Shown here piece by piece: positions 15,101 through 30,100 of a stretch of DNA of 64,000 nt; the first letter of the stretch is position 1, and each line of letters begins with the position of its first letter. A program made the position numbers and the translations under genes. Origin of the DNA: Mytilisepta virgata (lineage: Eukaryota > Mollusca > Bivalvia > Mytilida > Mytilidae); contig CM051514.1 of the NCBI GenBank assembly GCA_028015205.1, forward strand, positions 3,596,001 to 3,660,000, read 5' to 3'. A model generated the notes under the pieces. That model made no database searches and was not told the DNA's origin. It saw only the letters and a list, made by a program, of their open reading frames with translations.

Positions 15101-18100
15101 TAGATACAAATGGTATTTATTATAATTGTGTTAGAAATATATACACGTGAAGGTTTCATTGTAATGCAAGAATATTTGTCGTCCTTCACTCGTTAAATAA
15201 TATATTCCTCTGATTGCAGGTAGATGTTGGTGACAGTGCAACCAATGTTGGAACACAGCCTGATGTGAAGAAAGTAGAGATAATAATAACACCAGCTGAT
15301 AAGACAGACTCTTACAAACCAGTTAAGCTTCAACTCGGCATCCATGCTTGTTTTGAAATCGGTAAGTAGCGTGATAGTTGAAAATATAATCTAAAAATCA
15401 AACGATACTTTTGTAAATCAAAGTAAAAACAAATCTGTATATCAATTTTTGCGGAGAATTATTATTTTACATTAGGCATAAGTTTTATTTCAAAAGAAAT
15501 TTGAGATTCTTGGTTGGTAAAATAATTAATAGATTATTATTTATGTAAAACATTGTTTCTATTATAAATATTTTTTCCATTTTAAGGAAGCACAACAACG
15601 ATTCCATCAACAGTGACAGTTCCAGGGACATTATCTACGACTGTTTCAAAAACAACGGGAGTATCATCAACTCATACTGTAACACCATCAATGGTGTCAA
15701 CGAAACCATCAAGCACCGTTGAAGGTAATATTAGCCGGAAAAACATGTAGTCCATATATAATCTGGAAGGAAGAAATCATTTTATATTAACCTCATTAGT
15801 TTGATACGATTTGTTTCAAGTTTCATTTTCTGATAACATGATTAAAGTAAAGGCGTTCTTTGAAAGGAAAGTAATGATTTTTTTTTTGTGATGGGTGTTG
15901 GCAGTTGTATGAAAGTTATATACGTCTGTTAATTGGATGTTAATATTGATTGGATATTTAAGTATTATAGTGGTATAATTTCATTTTTTATCAGTTTCAA
16001 CGTTAAAAACATCAACTGCAGAAGTACAAAGTGAAGTATCTACAGGAACTCCACAGGTTACGACTAAAGGTAAGAGAAATTACAATTTGGTTTCAATATG
16101 TTCATGTCCAATGAAGGATGCATAATTCTCTTCTCCTCGAGGACAAAACACAACTGGAAATTTTGAATTTGTGATGCATGGATTATTTTGTAGAATATGT
16201 GTCCTTAAATTTATTTGATCTAACGTAATGTTTACGCACAGAATGCTTTACACACTTGATTATTTGCAGTAAATTATGAAAATAACTTAAATAAATATAT
16301 AATGATTACATAATCATGTTTTGAACTTTGATTTTATAACCCTGGTACTGATGTATTTTATTTGTTTGGTAACTGATAATCTGAAATGTCTATCTGTTTT
16401 GTTCTTACAACAGCAACGGCAGAAAGGACCTCTCCAGTTACAGGAACTTCTGTAACACCAGGAATCACTGCCACAGGTAAGATTAGTTTCCATTTTTTCC
16501 ACCACGAATTCGTTTACGTCAAATTTGAAGGCATTGCTTAAGAAATTTCAGTCAAATGTGCATACATGCGAAATGATTCTTGGGTAAATTACTATTGCCA
16601 TTTCCTAATAATGCTAACGCTTTATTCGTTTATATTTTAAAGAAACATCTACTAAAGAATTTTCTGGTGATTTGGATTTTAGCAATACAATGGCATAATT
16701 GGTGATGCCAAAAATCAAATATTAGCCATGTCTTAAAACCTTTCAATTTAAAAATGGACACTTTTGGTCAGGTTTAACAATATGAATTAATATGATTTTT
16801 TTATTAAAGGAGTGTCAACAACAACACCAGTTTGTCAGATATCAAATGGAATGGACTCTGTCAGTACAATACCATCCAGTCAAATTACTATTAATGACAA
16901 AACGGCAAATGTTGATGACCTACGACCAACATCTGACACGCCTTTGGAAAGTTCTGAAGCAACGGTGATCATCGAATATACACCATCAACGACAGTACCT
17001 GTAAAAGAAGTGGAATTGGTATCCACTGAGAACATCAAGTCTTACACCGTCAAATTTTATAATGAAGATGGTAGCGTTACCACCAGACAAGTAAGTGTAA
17101 ACTTTTCACATGCCAATACAAGGGGGACTTTATGTAGATACAAATGGTATTTATTATAATTGTGTTAGAAATATATACACGTGAAGGTTTCATTGTAATG
17201 CAAGAATATTTGTCGTCCTTCACTCGTTAAATAATATATTCCTCTGATTGCAGGTAGATGTTGGTGACAGTGCAACCAATGTTGGAACACAGCCTGATGT
17301 GAAGAAAGTAGAGATAATAATAACACCAGCTGATAAGACAGACTCTTACAAACCAGTTAAGCTTCAACTCGGCATCCATGCTTGTTTTGAAATCGGTAAG
17401 TAGCGTGATAGTTGAAAATATAATCTAAAAATCAAACGATACTTTTGTAAATCAAAGTAAAAACAAATCTGTATATCAATTTTTGCGGAGAATTATTATT
17501 TTACATTAGGCATAAGTTTTATTTCAAAAGAAATTTGAGATTCTTGGTTGGTAAAATAATTAATAGATTATTATTTATGTAAAACATTGTTTCTATTATA
17601 AATATGTTTTCCATTTTAAGGAAGCACAACAACGATTCCATCAACAGTGACAGTTCCAGGGACATTATCTACGACTGTTTCAAAAACAACGGGAGTATCA
17701 TCAACTCATACTGTAACACCATCAATGGTGTCAACGAAACCATCAAGCACCGTTGAAGGTAATATTAGCCGGAAAAACATGTATTCCATATATAATCTGG
17801 AAGGAAGAAATCATTTTATATTAACCTCGTTAGTTTGATGCGATTTGTTTCAAGTTTCATTTTCTGATAACATGATTAAAGTAAAGGCGTTCTTTGAAAG
17901 GAAAGAAATGATTTTTTTTTTGTGATGGGTGTTAGCAGTTGTATGAAAGTTATATACGTCTGTTAATTGGATGTTAATATTGATTGGATAATTTAAGTAT
18001 TATAGTGGTATAATTTCATTTTTTATCAGTTTCAACGTTAAAAACATCAACTGCAGAAGTACAAAGTGAAGTATCTACAGGAACTCCACAGGTTACGACT

Positions 18101-21100
18101 AAAGGTAAGAGAAATTACAATTTGGTTTCAATATGTTCATGCCAATGAAGGATGCATAATTCTGTTCTCCTCGAGGACAAAACACAATTGGAAATTTTGA
18201 ATTTGTGATGCATGGATTATTTTGTAGAATATGTGTCCTTAAATTTATTTGATCTAACGTAATGTTTACACACAGAATGCTTTATACACTTGATTATTTG
18301 CAGTAAATTATGAAAATAACTTAAATAAATATATAATGATTACATAATCATGTTTTGAACTTTGATTTTATAACCCTGGTACTGATGTATTTTATTTGTT
18401 TGGTAACTGATAATCTGAAATGTCTATCTGTTTTGTTCTTACAACAGCAACGGCAGAAAGGACCTCTCCAGTTACAGGAACTTCTGTAACACCAGGAATT
18501 ACTGCCACAGGTAAGATTAGTTTCCATTTTTTCCACCACGAATTCGTTTACGTCAAATTTGAAGGCATTGCTTAAGAAATTTCAGTCAAATGTGCATACA
18601 TGCGAAATGATTCTTGGGTAAATTACTATTGCCATTTCCTAATAATGCTAACGCTTTATTCGTTTATATTTTAAAGAAACATCTACTAAAGAATTTTCTG
18701 GTGATTTGGATTTTAGCAATACAATGGCATAATTGGTGATGCCAAAAATCAAATATTAGCCATGTCTTAAAACCTTTCAATTTAAAAATGGACACTTTTG
18801 GTCAGGTTTAACAATATGAATTAATATGATTTTTTTATTAAAGGAGTGTCAACAACAACACCAGTTTGTCAGATATCAAATGGAATGGACTCTGTCAGTA
18901 CAATACCATCCAGTCAAATTACTATTAATGACAAAATGGCAAATGTTGATGACCTACGACCAACATCTGACACGCCTTTGGAAAGTTCTGAAGCAACGGT
19001 GATCATCGAATATACACCATCAACGACAGTACCTGTAAAAGAAGTGGAATTGGTATCCACTGAGAACATCAAGTCTTACACCGTCAAATTTTATAATGAA
19101 GATGGTAGCGTTACCACCAGACAAGTAAGTGTAAACTTTTCACATGCCAATACAAGGGGGACTTTATGTAGATACAAATGGTATTTATTATAATTGTGTT
19201 AGAAATATATACACGTGAAGGTTTCATTGTAATGCAAGAATATTTGTCGTCCTTCACTCGTTAAATAATATATTCCTCTGATTGCAGGTAGATGTTGGTG
19301 ACAGTGCAACCAATGTTGGAACACAGCCTGATGTGAAGAAAGTAGAGATAATAATAACACCAGCTGATAAGACAGACTCTTACAAACCAGTTAAGCTTCA
19401 ACTCGGCATCCATGCTTGTTTTGAAATCGGTAAGTAGCGTGATAGTTGAAAATATAATCTAAAAATCAAACGATACTTTTGTAAATCAAAGTAAAAACAA
19501 ATCTGTATATCAATTTTTGCGGAGAATTATTATTTTACATTAGGCATAAGTTTTATTTCAAAAGAAATTTGAGATTCTTGGTTGGTAAAATAATTAATAG
19601 ATTATTATTTATGTAAAACATTGTTTCTATTATAAATATTTTTTCCATTTTAAGGAAGCACAACAACGATTCCATCAACAGTGACAGTTCCAGGGACATT
19701 ATCTACGACTGTTTCAAAAACAACGGGAGTATCATCAACTCATACTGTAACACCATCAATGGTGTCAACGAAACCATCAAGCACCGTTGAAGGTAATATT
19801 AGCCGGAAAAACATGTAGTCCATATATAATCTGGAAGGAAGAAATCATTTTATATTAACCTCATTAGTTTGATACGATTTGTTTCAAGTTTCATTTTCTG
19901 ATAACATGATTAAAGTAAAGGCGTTCTTTGAAAGGAAAGTAATGATTTTTTTTTTGTGATGGGTGTTGGCAGTTGTATGAAAGTTATATACGTCTGTTAA
20001 TTGGATGTTAATATTGATTGGATATTTAAGTATTATAGTGGTATAATTTCATTTTTTATCAGTTTCAACGTTAAAAACATCAACTGCAGAAGTACAAAGT
20101 GAAGTATCTACAGGAACTCCACAGGTTACGACTAAAGGTAAGAGAAATTACAATTTGGTTTCAATATGTTCATGTCCAATGAAGGATGCATAATTCTCTT
20201 CTCCTCGAGGACAAAACACAACTGGAAATTTTGAATTTGTGATGCATGGATTATTTTGTAGAATATGTGTCCTTAAATTTATTTGATCTAACGTAATGTT
20301 TACGCACAGAATGCTTTACACACTTGATTATTTGCAGTAAATTATGAAAATAACTTAAATAAATATATAATGATTACATAATCATGTTTTGAACTTTGAT
20401 TTTATAACCCTGGTACTGATGTATTTTATTTGTTTGGTAACTGATAATCTGAAATGTCTATCTGTTTTGTTCTTACAACAGCAACGGCAGAAAGGACCTC
20501 TCCAGTTACAGGAACTTCTGTAACACCAGGAATCACTGCCACAGGTAAGATTAGTTTCCATTTTTTCCACCACGAATTCGTTTACGTCAAATTTGAAGGC
20601 ATTGCTTAAGAAATTTCAGTCAAATGTGCATACATGCGAAATGATTCTTGGGTAAATTACTATTGCCATTTCCTAATAATGCTAACGCTTTATTCGTTTA
20701 TATTTTAAAGAAACATCTACTAAAGAATTTTCTGGTGATTTGGATTTTAGCAATACAATGGCATAATTGGTGATGCCAAAAATCAAATATTAGCCATGTC
20801 TTAAAACCTTTCAATTTAAAAATGGACACTTTTGGTCAGGTTTAACAATATGAATTAATATGATTTTTTTATTAAAGGAGTGTCAACAACAACACCAGTT
20901 TGTCAGATATCAAATGGAATGGACTCTGTCAGTACAATACCATCCAGTCAAATTACTATTAATGACAAAACGGCAAATGTTGATGACCTACGACCAACAT
21001 CTGACACGCCTTTGGAAAGTTCTGAAGCAACGGTGATCATCGAATATACACCATCAACGACAGTACCTGTAAAAGAAGTGGAATTGGTATCCACTGAGAA

Positions 21101-24100
21101 CATCAAGTCTTACACCGTCAAATTTTATAATGAAGATGGTAGCGTTACCACCAGACAAGTAAGTGTAAACTTTTCACATGCCAATACAAGGGGGACTTTA
21201 TGTAGATACAAATGGTATTTATTATAATTGTGTTAGAAATATATACACGTGAAGGTTTCATTGTAATGCAAGAATATTTGTCGTCCTTCACTCGTTAAAT
21301 AATATATTCCTCTGATTGCAGGTAGATGTTGGTGACAGTGCAACCAATGTTGGAACACAGCCTGATGTGAAGAAAGTAGAGATAATAATAACACCAGCTG
21401 ATAAGACAGACTCTTACAAACCAGTTAAGCTTCAACTCGGCATCCATGCTTGTTTTGAAATCGGTAAGTAGCGTGATAGTTGAAAATATAATCTAAAAAT
21501 CAAACGATACTTTTGTAAATCAAAGTAAAAACAAATCTGTATATCAATTTTTGCGGAGAATTATTATTTTACATTAGGCATAAGTTTTATTTCAAAAGAA
21601 ATTTGAGATTCTTGGTTGGTAAAATAATTAATAGATTATTATTTATGTAAAACATTGTTTCTATTATAAATATGTTTTCCATTTTAAGGAAGCACAACAA
21701 CGATTCCATCAACAGTGACAGTTCCAGGGACATTATCTACGACTGTTTCAAAAACAACGGGAGTATCATCAACTCATACTGTAACACCATCAATGGTGTC
21801 AACGAAACCATCAAGCACCGTTGAAGGTAATATTAGCCGGAAAAACATGTATTCCATATATAATCTGGAAGGAAGAAATCATTTTATATTAACCTCGTTA
21901 GTTTGATGCGATTTGTTTCAAGTTTCATTTTCTGATAACATGATTAAAGTAAAGGCGTTCTTTGAAAGGAAAGAAATGATTTTTTTTTTGTGATGGGTGT
22001 TAGCAGTTGTATGAAAGTTATATACGTCTGTTAATTGGATGTTAATATTGATTGGATAATTTAAGTATTATAGTGGTATAATTTCATTTTTTATCAGTTT
22101 CAACGTTAAAAACATCAACTGCAGAAGTACAAAGTGAAGTATCTACAGGAACTCCACAGGTTACGACTAAAGGTAAGAGAAATTACAATTTGGTTTCAAT
22201 ATGTTCATGCCAATGAAGGATGCATAATTCTGTTCTCCTCGAGGACAAAACACAATTGGAAATTTTGAATTTGTGATGCATGGATTATTTTGTAGAATAT
22301 GTGTCCTTAAATTTATTTGATCTAACGTAATGTTTACACACAGAATGCTTTATACACTTGATTATTTGCAGTAAATTATGAAAATAACTTAAATAAATAT
22401 ATAATGATTACATAATCATGTTTTGAACTTTGATTTTATAACCCTGGTACTGATGTATTTTATTTGTTTGGTAACTGATAATCTGAAATGTCTATCTGTT
22501 TTGTTCTTACAACAGCAACGGCAGAAAGGACCTCTCCAGTTACAGGAACTTCTGTAACACCAGGAATTACTGCCACAGGTAAGATTAGTTTCCATTTTTT
22601 CCACCACGAATTCGTTTACGTCAAATTTGAAGGCATTGCTTAAGAAATTGGCAATTTCAGTCAAATGTGCATACATGCGAAATGATTCTTGGGTAAATTA
22701 CTATTGCCATTTCCTAATAATGCTAACGCTTTATTCCTTTATATTTTAAAGAAACATCTACTAAAGAATTTTCTGGTGATTTGGATTTTAGCAATACAAT
22801 GGCATAATTGGTGATGCCAAAAATCAAATATTAGACAAGTCTTAAAACTTTTCAATTTAAAAATGGACACTTTTGGTCAGGTTTAACAATATGAATTAAT
22901 ATGATTTTTTTATTGAAGGAGTGTCAACAACAACACCAGTTTGTCAGATATCAAATGGAATGGACTCTGTTAGTACAATACCATCCAGTCAAATTACTAT
23001 TAATGACAAAACGGCAAATGTTGATGACCTACGACCAACATCTGACACGCCTTTGGAAAGTTCTGAAGCAACGGTGATCATCGAATATACACCATCAACG
23101 ACAGTACCTGTAAAAGAAGTGGAATTGGTATCCACTGAGAACATCAAGTCTTACACCGTCAAATTTTATAATGAAGATGGTAGCGTTACCACCAGACAAG
23201 TAAGTGTAAACTTTTCACATGCCAATACAAGGGGGACTTTATGTAGATACAAATGGTAATTATTATAATTGTGTTAGAAATATATACACGTGAAGGTTTC
23301 ATTGTAATGCAAGAATATTTGTCGTCCTTCACTCGTTAAATAATATATTCCTCTGATTGCAGGTAGATGTTAGTGACAGTGCAACCAATGTTGGAACACA
23401 GCCTGATGTGAAGAAAGTAGAGATAATAATAACACCAGCTGATAAGACAGACTCTTACAAACCAGTTAAGCTTCAACTCGGCATCCATGCTTGTTTTGAA
23501 ATCGGTAAGTAGCGTGATAGTTGAAAATATAATCTAAAAATCAAACGATACTTTTGTAAATCAAAGTAAAAACAAATCTGTATATCAATTTTTGCGGAGA
23601 ATTATTATTTTACATTAGGCATAAGTTTTATTTCAAAAGAAATTTGAGATTCTTGGTTGGTAAAATAATTAATAGATTATTATTTATGTAAAACATTGTT
23701 TCTATTACAAATATTTTTTCCATTTTAAGGAAGCACAACAACGATTCCATCAACAGTGACAGTTCCAGGGACATTATCTACGACTGTTTCAAAAACAACG
23801 GGAGTATCATCAACTCATACTGTAACACCATCAATGGTGTCAACGAAACCATCAAGCACCGTTGAAGGTAATATTAGCCGGAAAAACATGTAGTCCATAT
23901 ATAATCTGGAAGGAAGAAATCATTTTATATTAACCTCATTAGTTTGATACGATTTGTTTCAAGTTTCATTTTCTGATAACATGATTAAAGTAAAGGCGTT
24001 CTTTGAAAGGAAAGTAATGATTTTTTTTTGTGATGGGTGTTGGCAGTTGTATGAAAGTTATATACGTCTGTTAATTGGATGTTAATATTGATTGGATATT

Positions 24101-27100
24101 TAAGTATTATAGTGGTATAATTTCATTTTTTATCAGTTTCAACGTTAAAAACATCAACTGCAGAAGTACAAAGTGAAGTATCTACAGGAACTCCACAGGT
24201 TACGACTAAAGGTAAGAGAAATTACAATTTGGTTTCAATATGTTCATGTCCAATGAAGGATGCATAATTCTCTTCTCCTCGAGGACAAAACACAACTGGA
24301 AATTTTGAATTTGTGATGCATGGATTATTTTGTAGAATATGTGTCCTTAAATTTATTTGATCTAACGTAATGTTTACGCACAGAATGCTTTACACACTTG
24401 ATTATTTGCAGTAAATTATGAAAATAACTTAAATAAATATATAATGATTACATAATCATGTTTTGAACTTTGATTTTATAACCCTGGTACTGATGTATTT
24501 TATTTGTTTGGTAACTGATAATCTGAAATGTCTATCTGTTTTGTTCTTACAACAGCAACGGCAGAAAGGACCTCTCCAGTTACAGGAACTTCTGTAACAC
24601 CAGGAATCACTGCCACAGGTAAGATTAGTTTCCATTTTTTCCACCACGAATTCGTTTACGTCAAATTTGAAGGCATTGCTTAAGAAATTTCAGTCAAATG
24701 TGCATACATGCGAAATGATTCTTGGGTAAATTACTATTGCCATTTCCTAATAATGCTAACGCTTTATTCGTTTATATTTTAAAGAAACATCTACTAAAGA
24801 ATTTTCTGGTGATTTGGATTTTAGCAATACAATGGCATAATTGGTGATGCCAAAAATCAAATATTAGCCATGTCTTAAAACCTTTCAATTTAAAAATGGA
24901 CACTTTTGGTCAGGTTTAACAATATGAATTAATATGATTTTTTTATTAAAGGAGTGTCAACAACAACACCAGTTTGTCAGATATCAAATGGAATGGACTC
25001 TGTCAGTACAATACCATCCAGTCAAATTACTATTAATGACAAAACGGCAAATGTTGATGACCTACGACCAACATCTGACACGCCTTTGGAAAGTTCTGAA
25101 GCAACGGTGATCATCGAATATACACCATCAACGACAGTACCTGTAAAAGAAGTGGAATTGGTATTCACTGAGAACATCAAGTCTTACACCGTCAAATTTT
25201 ATAATGAAGATGGTAGCGTTACCACCAGACAAGTAAGTGTAAACTTTTCACATGCCAATACAAGGGGGACTTTATGTAGATACAAATGGTAATTATTATA
25301 ATTGTGTTAGAAATATATACACGTGAAGGTTTCATTGTAATGCAAGAATATTTGTCGTCCTTCACTCGTTAAATAATATATTCCTCTGATTGCAGGTAGA
25401 TGTTGGTGACAGTGCAACCAATGTTGGAACACAGCCTGATGTGAAGAAAGTAGAGATAATAATAACACCAGCTGATAAGACAGACTCTTACAAACCAGTT
25501 AAGCTTCAACTCGGCATCCATGCTTGTTTTGAAATCGGTAAGTAGCGTGATAGTTGAAAATATAATCTAAAAATCAAACGATACTTTTGTAAATCAAAGT
25601 AAAAACAAATCTGTATATCAATTTTTGCGGAGAATTATTATTTTACATTAGGCATAAGTTTTATTTCAAAAGAAATTTGAGATTCTTGGTTGGTAAAATA
25701 ATTAATAGATTATTATTTATGTAAAACATTGTTTCTATTACAAATATTTTTTCCATTTTAAGGAAGCACAACAACGATTCCATCAACAGTGACAGTTCCA
25801 GGGACATTATCTACGACTGTTTCAAAAACAACGGGAGTATCATCAACTCATACTGTAACACCATCAATGGTGTCAACGAAACCATCAAGCACCGTTGAAG
25901 GTAATATTAGCCGGGAAAACATGTAGTCCATATATAATCTGGAAGGAAGAAATCATTTTATATTAACCTCATTAGTTTGATACGGTTTGTTTCAAGTTTC
26001 ATTTTCTGATAACATGATTAAAGTAAAGGCGTTCTTTGAAAGGAAAGTAATGATTTTTTTTTGTGATGGGTGTTGGCAGTTGTATGAAAGTTATATACGT
26101 CTGTTAATTGGATGTTAATATTGATTGGATATTTAAGTATTATAGTGGTATAATTTCATTTTTTATCAGTTTCAACGTTAAAAACATCAACTGCAGAAGT
26201 ACAAAGTGAAGTATCTACAGGAACTCCACAGGTTACGACTAAAGGTAAGAGAAATTACAATTTGGTTCCAATATGTTCATGTCCAATGAAGGATGCATAA
26301 TTCTCTTCTCCTCGAGGACAAAACACAACTGGAAATTTTGAATTTGTGATGCATGGATTATTTTGTAGAATATGTGTCCTTAAATTTATTTGATCTAACG
26401 TAATGTTTACGCACAGAATGCTTTACACACTTGATTATTTGCAGTAAATTATGAAAATAACTTAAATAAATATATAATGATTACATAATCATGTTTTGAA
26501 CTTTGATTTTATAACCCTGGTACTGATGTATTTTATTTGTTTGGTAACTGATAATCTGAAATGTCTATCTGTTTTGTTCTTACAACAGCAACGGCAGAAA
26601 GGACCTCTCCAGTTACAGGAACTTCTGTAACACCAGGAATCACTGCCACAGGTAAGATTAGTTTCCATTTTTTCCACCACGAATTCGTTTACGTCAAATT
26701 TGAAGGCATTGCTTAAGAAATTTCAGTCAAATGTGCATACATGCGAAATGATTCTTGGGTAAATTACTATTGCCATTTCCTAATAATGCTAACGCTTTAT
26801 TCGTTTATATTTTAAAGAAACATCTACTAAAGAATTTTCTGGTGATTTGGATTTTAGCAATACAATGGCATAATTGGTGATGCCAAAAATCAAATATTAG
26901 CCATGTCTTAAAACCTTTCAATTTAAAAATGGACACTTTTGGTCAGGTTTAACAATATGAATTAATATGATTTTTTTATTGAAGGAGTGTCAACAACAAC
27001 ACCAGTTTGTCAGATATCAAATGGAATGGACTCTGTCAGTACAATACCATCCAGTCAAATTACTATTAATGACAAAACGGCAAATGTTGATGACCTACGA

Positions 27101-30100
27101 CCAACATCTGACACGCCTTTGGAAAGTTCTGAAGCAACGGTGATCATCGAATATACACCATCAACGACAGTACCTGTAAAAGAAGTGGAATTGGTATCCA
27201 CTGAGAACATCAAGTCTTACACCGTCAAATTTTATAATGAAGATGGTAGCGTTACCACCAGACAAGTAAGTGTAAACTTTTCACATGCCAATACAAGGGG
27301 GACTTTATGTAGATACAAATGGTAATTATTATAATTGTGTTAGAAATATATACACGTGAAGGTTTCATTGTAATGCAAGAATATTTGTCGTCCTTCACTC
27401 GTTAAATAATATATTCCTCTGATTGCAGGTAGATGTTGGTGACAGTGCAACCAATGTTGGAACACAGCCTGATGTCAAGAAAGTAGAGATAATAATAACA
27501 CCAGCTGATAAGACAGACTCTTACAAACCAGTTAAGCTTCAACTCGGCATCCATGCTTGTTTTGAAATCGGTAAGTAGCGTGATAGTTGAAAATATAATC
27601 TAAAAATCAAACGATACTTTTGTAAATCAAAGTAAAAACAAATCTGTATATCAATTTTTGCGGAGAATTATTATTTTACATTAGGCATAAGTTTTATTTC
27701 AAAAGAAATTTGAGATTCTTGGTTGGTAAAATAATTAATAGATTATTATTTATGTAAAACATTGTTTCTATTACAAATATTTTTTCCATTTTAAGGAAGC
27801 ACAACAACGATTCCATCAACAGTGACAGTTCCAGGGACATTATCTACGACTGTTTCAAAAACAACGGGAGTATCATCAACTCATACTGTAACACCATCAA
27901 TGGTGTCAACGAAACCATCAAGCACCGTTGAAGGTAATATTAGCCGGAAAAACATGTAGTCCATATATAATCTGGAAGGAAGAAATCATTTTATATTAAC
28001 CTCATTAGTTTGATACGATTTGTTTCAAGTTTCATTTTCTGATAACATGATTAAAGTAAAGGCGTTTTTTGAAAGGAAAGTAATGATTTTTTTTTGTGAT
28101 GGGTGTTGGCAGTTGTATGAAAGTTATATACGTCTGTTAATTGGATGTTAATATTGATTGGATATTTAAGTATTATAGTGGTATAATTTCATTTTTTATC
28201 AGTTTCAACGTTAAAAACATCAACTGCAGAAGTACAAAGTGAAGTATCTACAGGAACTCCACAGGTTACGACTAAAGGTAAGAGAAATTACAATTTGGTT
28301 TCAATATGTTCATGTCCAATGAAGGATGCATAATTCTCTTCTCCTCGAGGACAAAACACAACTGGAAATTTTGAATTTGTGATGCATGGATTATTTTGTA
28401 GAATATGTGTCCTTAAATTTATTTGATCTAACGTAATGTTTACGCACAGAATGCTTTACACACTTGATTATTTGCAGTAAATTATGAAAATAACTTAAAT
28501 AAATATATAATGATTACATAATCATGTTTTGAACTTTGATTTTATAACCCTGGTACTGATGTATTTTATTTGTTTGGTAACTGATAATCTGAAATGTCTA
28601 TCTGTTTTGTTCTTACAACAGCAACGGCAGAAAGGACCTCTCCAGTTACAGGAACTTCTGTAACACCAGGAATCACTGCCACAGGTAAGATTAGTTTCCA
28701 TTTTTTCCACCACGAATTCGTTTACGTCAAATTTGAAGGCATTGCTTAAGAAATTTCAGTCAAATGTGCATACATGCGAAATGATTCTTGGGTAAATTAC
28801 TATTGCCATTTCCTAATAATGCTAACGCTTTATTCGTTTATATTTTAAAGAAACATCTACTAAAGAATTTTCTGGTGATTTGGATTTTAGCAATACAATG
28901 GCATAATTGGTGATGCCAAAAATCAAATATTAGCCATGTCTTAAAACCTTTCAATTTAAAAATGGACACTTTTGGTCAGGTTTAACAATATGAATTAATA
29001 TGATTTTTTTATTAAAGGAGTGTCAACAACAACACCAGTTTGTCAGATATCAAATGGAATGGACTCTGTCAGTACAATACCATCCAGTCAAATTACTATT
29101 AATGACAAAACGGCAAATGTTGATGACCTACGACCAACATCTGACACGCCTTTGGAAAGTTCTGAAGCAACGGTGATCATCGAATATACACCATCAACGA
29201 CAGTACCTGTAAAAGAAGTGGAATTGGTATCCACTGAGAACATCAAGTCTTACACCGTCAAATTTTATAATGAAGATGGTAGCGTTACCACCAGACAAGT
29301 AAGTGTAAACTTTTCACATGCCAATACAAGGGGGACTTTATGTAGATACAAATGGTATTTATTATAATTGTGTTAGAAATATATACACGTGAAGGTTTCA
29401 TTGTAATGCAAGAATATTTGTCGTCCTTCACTCGTTAAATAATATATTCCTCTGATTGCAGGTAGATGTTGATGACAGTGCAACCAATGTTGGAACACAG
29501 CCTGATGTGAAGAAAGTAGAGATAATAATAACACCAGCTGATAAGACAGACTCTTACAAACCAGTTAAGCTTCAACTCGGCATCCATGCTTGTTTTGAAA
29601 TCGGTAAGTAGCGTGATAGTTGAAAATATAATCTAAAAATCAAACGATACTTTTGTAAATCAAAGTAAAAAACAAATCTGTATATCAATTTTTGCGGAGA
29701 ATTATTATTTTACATTAGGCATAAGTTTTATTTCAAAAGAAATTTGAGATTCTTGGTTGGTAAAATAATTAATAGATTATTATTTATGTAAAACATTGTT
29801 TCTATTATAAATATTTTTTCCATTTTAAGGAAGCACAACAACGATTCCATCAACAGTGACAGTTCCAGGGACATTATCTACGACTGTTTCAAAAACAACG
29901 GGAGTATCATCAACTCATACTGTAACACCATCAATGGTGTCAACGAAACCATCAAGCACCGTTGAAGGTAATATTAGCCGGAAAAACATGTAGTCCATAT
30001 ATAATCTGGAAGGAAGAAATCATTTTATATTAACCTCGTTAGTTTGATGCGATTTGTTTCAAGTTTCATTTTCTGATAACATGATTAAAGTAAAGGCGTT

